Positions 1-5,194 of a stretch of 5,194 nt of DNA are shown piece by piece. Made by a program: the position numbers and the translations under genes. The stretch comes from Microbacteriaceae bacterium. GTDB lineage: Bacteria > Actinomycetota > Actinomycetes > Actinomycetales > Microbacteriaceae. The notes under the pieces were generated by a model that was not told where the DNA came from, made no database searches, and saw nothing but the letters and a program-made list of their open reading frames with translations. The stretch is from NCBI GenBank assembly GCA_030725885.1, contig JANRET010000023.1, forward strand, positions 1 through 5,194, read 5' to 3'. The stretch's first letter is position 1; every line of letters starts with the position of its first letter.

Positions 1-858
1 CTCGAGCAGATCACCACAGACCACACGTTCGTTCAAAAGCTGGTGGAAACGGGTCGAATAACCGCCGAGGAGGCGTTGGTTCACCCGCGTCGGAACGTCC
101 TCATGCGCGTCCTGGGAGACTTCGAGGGGAGCGTCGATATCGACTCGGCGGTTCTGGACACCGAGCCCGGCGACCGGTGGCTTCTGTGTTCCGATGGGCT
201 GTGTGGTTTTGTGCCCGAGGCCGCTATCGCCCAGGTGCTTGCCACCGAACCTGATGCCGCCAAAGCCGCCGAGCGCCTCATCACTATGACGCTTGACCGT
301 GGTGCCCCCGACAACGTCACCATCGTGATCGCGGGCGTCAACGAAACAAATATGAGCGCCGCCGCAAAACCCCTGTTGGTCGGAGCGGCGGCGCTTCCCC
401 TCTTGTTTGATCCGGTCACGAGGCCTTTCCCCCGCGTTGTCTCGCGCTTGTTTTCGGCAAAATCGGGTAGCGCGACGGAAGAACACTTCGAAACCGCCGA
501 CTACCTCGACACACTCATCGACGAAGACAAGCGCCGAGCCGCGAAACGACGGTCTCGCTGGGCCCTGTATTTGTCGATGCTTCTGGCCGCGGTGCTCGGG
601 TTCGGCATCTACGGTTACGTCTGGACCCAGTCGCAGTTTTTTGTCGGTACCGACGACGACAGTGTCGTTGTGTATCGCGGAATAAACGCCGATTTCGGCT
701 CGATTCCTTTGCACACGGTGGTGCGCGACACCGACATACCGCTCACCTCGCTGTCCGCTTTTGTGCGGAAATCCGTCGAACTCACCATCCCGGTCTTGAG
801 CCTCAAACAGGCTCTCCTCGTCGTCGAAAGGATCGAGAATGTCTCTCAGTCCCAGTAG
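1..858 (+). CDS. pstP: PP2C-family Ser/Thr protein phosphatase PstP, membrane-anchored (5' partial)
   Basis: This is the C-terminal part of a PPM/PP2C phosphatase that dephosphorylates the PknA/PknB kinases and their substrates at the membrane. The frame is open from base 1, so the start lies upstream; 285 residues are visible. By alignment from memory to M. tuberculosis PstP, about 125 N-terminal residues are missing, including the first metal-binding motifs. Visible catalytic features are TTDH (residues 5-8), HPRRN in the following helix region, the metal-binding SDG (Asp65, base 193) and GAPDN (Asp104, base 310). A charged linker follows (residues about 115-186, ending in KRRAAKRRSR), then one membrane helix (about 187-208, bases 559-624) and a short outer segment of about 76 residues. 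That segment is much shorter than the roughly 190 residues I recall for M. tuberculosis. It starts FFVGTDDDSVVVYRGI, which resembles the start of the mycobacterial ectodomain. The stop overlaps rodA by 20 bases. Family assignment is secure; substrates are inferred from context. Confidence 0.95.
   Translation, partial: LEQITTDHTFVQKLVETGRITAEEALVHPRRNVLMRVLGDFEGSVDIDSAVLDTEPGDRWLLCSDGLCGFVPEAAIAQVLATEPDAAKAAERLITMTLDRGAPDNVTIVIAGVNETNMSAAAKPLLVGAAALPLLFDPVTRPFPRVVSRLFSAKSGSATEEHFETADYLDTLIDEDKRRAAKRRSRWALYLSMLLAAVLGFGIYGYVWTQSQFFVGTDDDSVVVYRGINADFGSIPLHTVVRDTDIPLTSLSAFVRKSVELTIPVLSLKQALLVVERIENVSQSQ
827..832 (+). promoter_or_regulatory. Ribosome binding site for rodA, inside the pstP 3' end
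   Basis: AAAGGA lies six bases before the ATG at 839, a near-ideal Shine-Dalgarno spacing. It sits within the last codons of pstP and supports 839 as the true rodA start, which gives a 20-base gene overlap. Confidence 0.65.
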
Positions 859-2233
859 CGCGTCGAATGCGACCATCACCGAACAGCTCATGCTGCGCCT
901 CAAAGTTCCGACGAAACTGCGCAACCTCGAGGCGACACTCATTGTTTTTGCGATGATTGTGACCACCGCGGCTCTCGCCCTGGTGGATATCGGCGTGACC
1001 GGAGTGGTAAACCCGTCCATCATTGGTCTATCCGTCGGGCTCGGTGCGATTGTGCTGGCGATGCACGTCGCCCAGCGCTTCGTCGCGCGTGATGCCGACC
1101 CGCTCATCCTTCCCATCGTTACGCTTCTCAACGGCCTCGGAATCGCCATGATTCATCGACTCGACCTATCGGCCGGTTTGACCGGCTGGGAAGCGAACGC
1201 GACTCGTCAAATGGTGTGGACGGCAATTGCGACGGTCGTTGCCATCGGGGTCATCGTGACCGTTCGAAACCATCGCGTGCTGCAGCGTTACCGATACGTC
1301 TGGATGTTGGTCGGTGTCGTGTTGCTCATGTTGCCGCTCGTTCCTTTCATCGGTGTCACGATCAACGGCGCGCGGTTGTGGGTCGACCTTGGTTTCGTGT
1401 CCTTCCAGCCGGGTGAAATCGGCAAAATCGCGCTCGCATTGTTCTTTGCGGGCTACCTCGTCACCGCTCGTGACTCGCTTTCTGTGGTGGGAAAACGGCT
1501 GTTTGGAGTGACCTGGCCGCGAATCAAAGACCTCGGACCCATCGTCGTGGTCTGGGCGGTCGCGATGCTGGTTCTCATTTTCCAGCGCGATCTCGGGACA
1601 TCGCTCCTCTATTTCGGACTCTTTCTTGTCCTCATGTACGTCGCGACCGGTCGGGCAATCTGGTTCGTGGTCGGTGGTGGGCTGTTCGGAACCGGTGCGC
1701 TCATCGCCAGCCAGTTCCTCACCTACGTCCAGGGTCGATTCGATGCGTGGCTCGATTCCTTCAACCAGGCGAATTACGAGGCCGTCGGCGGTTCCTACCA
1801 ACTCGTGCAGGGGCTCTTCGGATTCGCGTCAGGAGGCATCATCGGCACGGGCCTCGGTGCGGGCTACCCCGGTATCGTGCCCCTCGCCGAATCCGACTAC
1901 ATCGTCGCCAGCCTCGGAGAAGAGCTCGGGCTTGTCGGGGTCTTTGCGATTCTCGCGCTGTACCTGTTGTTTGTCGCTCGAGGGATTCGAATCGGCGTCA
2001 ATGGGTCGGATGACTTCGGTCGGCTGTTGGCCGTCGGCCTCACGTTTGTCATCGCCCTGCAAGTCTTCATTGTGGTGGGTGGTGTCACGCGCGTGATTCC
2101 CGTCACGGGGCTCACCACACCGTTTCTTGCCGCCGGTGGATCATCGCTCGTTGCGAACTGGATAATCGTCGCGCTGCTGTTGCGCCTCAGTGATACCGTT
2201 CGACACCAGCGCGAGGCGGTGCCGGGGGCATGA
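839..2233 (+). CDS. rodA: SEDS-family peptidoglycan glycosyltransferase, RodA/FtsW type
   Basis: This polytopic membrane enzyme polymerises lipid II into glycan strands and works with a class B PBP, here the next gene. It has 464 residues, close to the roughly 469 of M. tuberculosis RodA. A Ser/Thr-rich cytoplasmic tail (residues 1-28) is followed by about twelve hydrophobic segments. SEDS signatures are NGARLW (176-181), FQPGE (189-193, with Gly where Ser or Ala is usual), QRDLGTSLL (Asp251), and the large outer loop with GTGLGAGYPG and ESDYIVASLGEELGLVG. Asp353 in ESDY corresponds to the essential Asp of the RodA/FtsW family. GGSSL (433-437) lies before the last helix. The ATG at 839 has a good ribosome site. 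The stop TGA overlaps the pbpA ATG (ATGA at 2230-2233). Pairing with pbpA and the sequence pattern favour the RodA-like subgroup over division FtsW, but the physiological role (elongation, polar growth or septation) cannot be read from sequence. Confidence 0.95.
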   Translation: MSLSPSSASNATITEQLMLRLKVPTKLRNLEATLIVFAMIVTTAALALVDIGVTGVVNPSIIGLSVGLGAIVLAMHVAQRFVARDADPLILPIVTLLNGLGIAMIHRLDLSAGLTGWEANATRQMVWTAIATVVAIGVIVTVRNHRVLQRYRYVWMLVGVVLLMLPLVPFIGVTINGARLWVDLGFVSFQPGEIGKIALALFFAGYLVTARDSLSVVGKRLFGVTWPRIKDLGPIVVVWAVAMLVLIFQRDLGTSLLYFGLFLVLMYVATGRAIWFVVGGGLFGTGALIASQFLTYVQGRFDAWLDSFNQANYEAVGGSYQLVQGLFGFASGGIIGTGLGAGYPGIVPLAESDYIVASLGEELGLVGVFAILALYLLFVARGIRIGVNGSDDFGRLLAVGLTFVIALQVFIVVGGVTRVIPVTGLTTPFLAAGGSSLVANWIIVALLLRLSDTVRHQREAVPGA

Positions 2234-3684
2234 TCAAGGAACTTCGCCGTGTCAGCATTGGAATCGGTGTGCTGTTCGGCGCACTGTTTGTCTCGACCAC
2301 CGTGATTCAGGTATTCCAGGTCGACAACCTGCGTGTCGACCCCCGCAACGTTCGCACCCTGTACGACTCGTATGCAACGGAACGCGGCTCAATCCTCGTG
2401 GGTTCGACCCTCATCGCCGAGTCCGTCCCGGTTGATGACGTTTATCGTTACCAGCGCACTTATCACGGAGGCGGGCTTTACGCCCCGGTCACGGGCTATT
2501 TCACGGTGAACCAAGGCGTCAACGGGATTGAATTCGCCATGAATGACAAATTGAGCGGTCAGTCAAATTCGCAATTCTTTGACCAGATCATCGCACTGGT
2601 TTCGGGAACCGACCCGCGCGGTGCGTCGGTGAAGCTCACCATCAATGCCGCGGTCCAACAAGCGGCCCGAGACGCTCTCGGAGAACTCACCGGTGCGGCC
2701 ATCGCCATCGAGCCGTCCACCGGCAGGATTCTTGCGTTTGTCAGCACCCCGACGTTTGACCCAAATGACCTCGCCTCGCACGATTCGGATGTGGTGCGTT
2801 CCAACTACGACGCTCTGCTCAACTCGACCGCTCGGCCACTCATCAATCGGGCCATCGGTGGAGATTTGTACCACCCAGGTTCCGTTTTCAAATTGGTCGT
2901 CGCCGCAGCGGCCATCGATTCCGGAATGATGTCCGCGCAGTCCACCGTTCCGAACCCGTCAAAGCTTGACTTGCCTTTGAGCAACTCGACCATTTACAAC
3001 GCGAGTGATACCTCGTGTGGTCCGGGACGGTCTGTCACTATTGCTACTGCCCTGCGTTTGTCCTGCAACATCCCGTTCGCGCAAATCGGAGTGCAACTAG
3101 GCGAAGCGCGATTACGGGACTATGCCGAAGCGTTTGGATTTGGTGCAACGGTTGAAGTGCCCATGAAAACGACCCCGTCGATTTTCCCCGCGGGGATGGA
3201 CGACGCACAACTCATGTTGTCGTCCTTTGGACAGTTCGACGTCCGAGTCACACCGCTTCAAATCGCCATGGTGTCATCCGCTATTGCGAACGGAGGCCTG
3301 TTGATGGCGCCCACCGTCGTCGATTCCGTGCTCGCGCGCGACCTGTCGCCTCTCAGCCCCTTCACGCCGGTTGAATATGGGGATCCCATCAGCGCCGACA
3401 CCGCACGAATCCTGCGCGACATGATGGTCGACGGAGTCGCCGACGGGGTTGCGAATGGTGCACAGATACCGGGAATCGCCGTGGCAGGAAAAACCGGCAC
3501 TGCGGAAAACGGCGTTGATCAGCCGTACACGCTGTGGTTTACCGGTTTTGCCCCCGCCGAAAACCCGAGGGTAGCGGTGGTCGTTGTCGTCGAAAACTCG
3601 GGCGGGAAAGGCACGCCGGGGACCGGAAACTCGGTGGCCGCACCGATCGCGCGAAAAATCATGGAGGCGGTGTTGGCGCAATGA
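2230..3684 (+). CDS. pbpA: Class B penicillin-binding protein PbpA (D,D-transpeptidase)
   Basis: This bitopic membrane protein cross-links peptidoglycan stem peptides outside the membrane and is the expected partner of the RodA encoded just upstream. It has 484 residues, against about 491 for M. tuberculosis PbpA. A short basic N-terminus (MIKELRR) precedes an uncleaved signal-anchor helix (about 8-29). The N-terminal non-catalytic region follows (about 30-150, with RVDPRNVRTLYDSYATERG and YAPVTGYF). The transpeptidase domain runs from about 155 to the end: EPSTG (161-165), the active-site SVFK with nucleophile Ser218 and Lys221, SCN (278-280) and KTGT (421-424). All three catalytic motifs are intact, so it should be active and beta-lactam sensitive. 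Cys263 and Cys279 may form a disulfide. There is no PASTA repeat. The start overlaps rodA by four bases, with purine-rich GAGGCGG and GGGGG stretches just upstream; translational coupling is likely. In mycobacteria this protein is linked to septation and regulated by kinase phosphorylation; here that is inference. Confidence 0.96.
   Translation: MIKELRRVSIGIGVLFGALFVSTTVIQVFQVDNLRVDPRNVRTLYDSYATERGSILVGSTLIAESVPVDDVYRYQRTYHGGGLYAPVTGYFTVNQGVNGIEFAMNDKLSGQSNSQFFDQIIALVSGTDPRGASVKLTINAAVQQAARDALGELTGAAIAIEPSTGRILAFVSTPTFDPNDLASHDSDVVRSNYDALLNSTARPLINRAIGGDLYHPGSVFKLVVAAAAIDSGMMSAQSTVPNPSKLDLPLSNSTIYNASDTSCGPGRSVTIATALRLSCNIPFAQIGVQLGEARLRDYAEAFGFGATVEVPMKTTPSIFPAGMDDAQLMLSSFGQFDVRVTPLQIAMVSSAIANGGLLMAPTVVDSVLARDLSPLSPFTPVEYGDPISADTARILRDMMVDGVADGVANGAQIPGIAVAGKTGTAENGVDQPYTLWFTGFAPAENPRVAVVVVVENSGGKGTPGTGNSVAAPIARKIMEAVLAQ
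3663..3667 (+). promoter_or_regulatory. Possible ribosome binding site for pknA, inside the pbpA 3' end
   Basis: GGAGG is followed by 13 bases before the ATG at 3681, longer than the usual spacing. The start is nevertheless well supported: the N-terminus MRPQVG matches the mycobacterial PknA N-terminus in pattern, and the next in-frame Met (residue 24) is inside the ATP loop. Initiation probably relies partly on coupling through the ATGA overlap. Confidence 0.45.
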
Positions 3685-5194
3685 GACCTCAGGTCGGTCA
3701 TGTCTTCGGCGGGCGGTACGCGCTCAAGTCCCGCCTCGCAATTGGGGGAATGGGTGAGGTCTGGCAAGCCTTGGACAGTGTCATCGAGCGAAATGTCGCT
3801 ATAAAGATCCTCAAAGAGGAATACTTCGGGGACCAAGCGTTTCGGGAACGTTTCCGTGCCGAAGCTCGACACGCTGCCCTCGTCAACCACGAGGGAATCG
3901 CGAGTGTGTACGACTTTGGTGAGGAGGACGGAAGCGCCTTCCTGGTGATGGAACTCGTCCCCGGGGAAGCGTTATCCACCATCCTGGAACGTGAGCGCTT
4001 TCTTTCACCCGAGCGCGTTCTCGATATCGTCGCACAGACGGCGTCCGCACTCCACGCCGCGCATGAAGCGGGGCTCGTCCACCGCGATGTAAAACCGGGA
4101 AACCTCATCATCACACCGGATGGGCGTGTCAAAATCACCGATTTCGGAATCGCTCGAGCGGCAGATCAGGTTCCGCTCACGGCTACGGGACAGGTGATGG
4201 GAACCGTGCAATATCTCTCTCCCGAACAAGCCTCGGGCAAGACCGCAAGCGCCCTCACGGACATCTATTCGCTGGGCATTGTCGCCTACGAAGCGCTCGC
4301 CGGCAAGCGACCATTTACCGGCGAATCGCAGGTGTCGATTGCCATGGCACACATCAAAGAACCGCCACCCCCACTGCCGGACAGTGTGCCCCTTGCGGTG
4401 CGAAACTTGATTCTCGCCTGTATCGCCAAAAAGCCCGAGCGGAGACCCTCGAGTGCCCGTCAATTGGCCCGTGCTGCGATCGCAATCACCCGTGGGAGGG
4501 TAGGCGAAGCACTGGCCCTTGTCCCCGCGGTGGACGATGACCCACACGACGATACAGAGGACACCTCGACCCGTATCTTGCCCGTAGCGGTGACGCCGCG
4601 GGACAGCGACCGACGGACTCCGTATCGACGCCTGCCCAAGACGCTTCCTTTGATTGGAATCGTGGTCGTTTTGTCCGTCGTGCTGGTGGGCATCATTGTG
4701 GCGCTGGTCTTGCGCCCGCCGGCACCGACACCTCTGCCGTCACCGAGTTCAAGCCAAACGGTGGAACCAACACCCGCTCCCACCGATCCGCTCACCGGGA
4801 ATGTCACGATAAACGAAGACGAATTCATCGGACTCACCGTCAACCAGGTCACCGAAAAGCTTGCGTCCCTGGGGCTTCGACTCGACGCCGTGACGGGAAA
4901 CATCGCCACGTCCATCGATCTCGTGGGAACGGCGTATCGGGTCAACCCGCGGGGAAGTGTCCCCCCCGATTCTCTGGTCGCCGTATATTTCTATGACGCG
5001 ATTCCCACACCACCATCACCCTCTGCGCTCACGGTGAGTGCCGGGCCGTACCTTCCCGGCGGTACCGTGACCATCTCGTGGCCCCGTTACGCCGAATGTC
5101 CGGCGGGGTTTGCTCTCGATTCCTATGAGTTCACCGTCAACGGGGGTTCGTTCCCCAACGTGAGCACGTTCGGCCCCAAGGTCACGGTTGCCGA
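3681..5194 (+). CDS. pknA: Transmembrane Ser/Thr protein kinase, PknA type, with PASTA-like and Ig-like ectodomain (3' partial)
   Basis: This membrane kinase phosphorylates cell-wall and division proteins. About 504 residues are visible and the frame is open at the window edge. The Hanks-type kinase domain (about 13-268) has the Gly loop GGMGEVW (22-28; Ala20 replaces the first loop Gly, as in M. tuberculosis PknA), Lys42 in VAIK, Glu61 in the C-helix, HRDVKPGN (134-141, catalytic Asp136), DFG (154-156), activation-loop Thr167 and Thr169, SPE (180-182) and Asp194. All catalytic residues are present, including the Arg-Asp pair that needs activation-loop phosphorylation. MRPQVG, FRAEAR, EGIASVYDFGE and IKEPPPPLP match PknA rather than PknB, as does the position after pbpA. 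An acidic, Thr-containing linker (about 289-300) precedes one membrane helix (about 322-344). Outside are a Pro/Ser/Thr-rich spacer, one divergent PASTA-like repeat (about 378-439) and a beta-rich Ig/FN3-like domain from about 449. M. tuberculosis PknA, as I recall it, has no PASTA repeat, so this is an odd architecture. Kinase call very sure; ectodomain calls moderate. Confidence 0.94.
   Translation, partial: MRPQVGHVFGGRYALKSRLAIGGMGEVWQALDSVIERNVAIKILKEEYFGDQAFRERFRAEARHAALVNHEGIASVYDFGEEDGSAFLVMELVPGEALSTILERERFLSPERVLDIVAQTASALHAAHEAGLVHRDVKPGNLIITPDGRVKITDFGIARAADQVPLTATGQVMGTVQYLSPEQASGKTASALTDIYSLGIVAYEALAGKRPFTGESQVSIAMAHIKEPPPPLPDSVPLAVRNLILACIAKKPERRPSSARQLARAAIAITRGRVGEALALVPAVDDDPHDDTEDTSTRILPVAVTPRDSDRRTPYRRLPKTLPLIGIVVVLSVVLVGIIVALVLRPPAPTPLPSPSSSQTVEPTPAPTDPLTGNVTINEDEFIGLTVNQVTEKLASLGLRLDAVTGNIATSIDLVGTAYRVNPRGSVPPDSLVAVYFYDAIPTPPSPSALTVSAGPYLPGGTVTISWPRYAECPAGFALDSYEFTVNGGSFPNVSTFGPKVTVA
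4961..4967 (+). repeat. Homopolymer run of seven C in the pknA ectodomain
   Basis: Seven consecutive C bases are read in frame as the end of a Val codon plus two Pro codons in the last third of the PASTA-like repeat. It is the longest mononucleotide run I noticed in this gene. It could be a slippage or sequencing-error site, but the frame is intact through it and nothing else suggests phase variation. Confidence 0.5.

Noticed and set aside
643..654. Perfect 12-base palindrome GTCGGTACCGAC preceded by a T run
   Set aside because: It lies inside the conserved start of the PstP ectodomain, the T run is on the 5' side rather than after the repeat, and there is no spacer for a hairpin. It is unlikely to be an operator or terminator.
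1166..1801. A 211-residue open frame on the minus strand opposite rodA
   Set aside because: It is fully antisense to a clearly real SEDS gene. Its protein is very rich in charged residues (Asp, Glu, His, Arg), as expected for the complement of hydrophobic codons, and it has no recognisable domain.
3738..3764. Loss of the first Gly of the kinase ATP loop (Ala20) as a sign of a pseudokinase
   Set aside because: The M. tuberculosis PknA sequence, as I recall it, has Ala at the same position and is active; Lys42, Glu61, Asp136 and DFG are all present here.
3519..4138. Two overlapping minus-strand open frames opposite the pbpA 3' end and pknA 5' end
   Set aside because: They mirror conserved catalytic regions of PbpA and PknA and are Ser/Arg/Pro-rich shadows without family signatures.
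4460..4945. A 161-residue minus-strand open frame opposite the pknA linker and membrane helix
   Set aside because: Composition is low-complexity Ser/Thr/Gly/Arg. The plus frame encodes a recognisable linker, membrane helix and ectodomain and is open to the window edge.
1..5194. A new defence system, mobile element or biosynthetic cluster
   Set aside because: All sequence is accounted for by four conserved core genes in a known order; no transposase, integrase, direct-repeat array or foreign-looking base composition was seen.

Overview
The window is one continuous stretch of plus-strand coding sequence. It holds four co-directional genes in the order pstP - rodA - pbpA - pknA, which is the conserved actinobacterial cell-wall growth and Ser/Thr-phosphorylation operon. 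The gene order and many residue-level matches to the Mycobacterium tuberculosis block (pstP-rodA-pbpA-pknA-pknB), recalled from memory, point to an actinobacterium. GC looks moderately high (about 60% by eye). That, together with the short PstP ectodomain and the unusual PknA ectodomain, would suit a Microbacteriaceae-like lineage, but this is inference and I cannot name a genus.

Layout: positions 1-858 are the 3' two-thirds of a membrane-anchored PP2C phosphatase (PstP), whose start lies upstream. Positions 839-2233 encode a SEDS-family glycosyltransferase (RodA/FtsW type). Positions 2230-3684 encode a class B penicillin-binding protein (PbpA). Positions 3681-5194 encode a transmembrane Ser/Thr kinase (PknA type), which is still open at the right edge; about 504 residues are visible. 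Neighbouring genes overlap by 20, 4 and 4 bases. There is therefore no intergenic DNA, no room for an intergenic promoter or terminator, and strong reason to expect one polycistronic, translationally coupled message.

How the genes work together: RodA polymerises glycan strands from lipid II, PbpA cross-links them, PknA phosphorylates cell-wall and division proteins, and PstP reverses this. Upstream I would expect an FHA-domain gene and downstream pknB, but neither is in view.

No mobile element, CRISPR array, RNA gene or new system is visible. The least ordinary features are the pknA ectodomain (one divergent PASTA-like repeat followed by an Ig/FN3-like beta domain, where M. tuberculosis PknA has neither) and the short PstP ectodomain.
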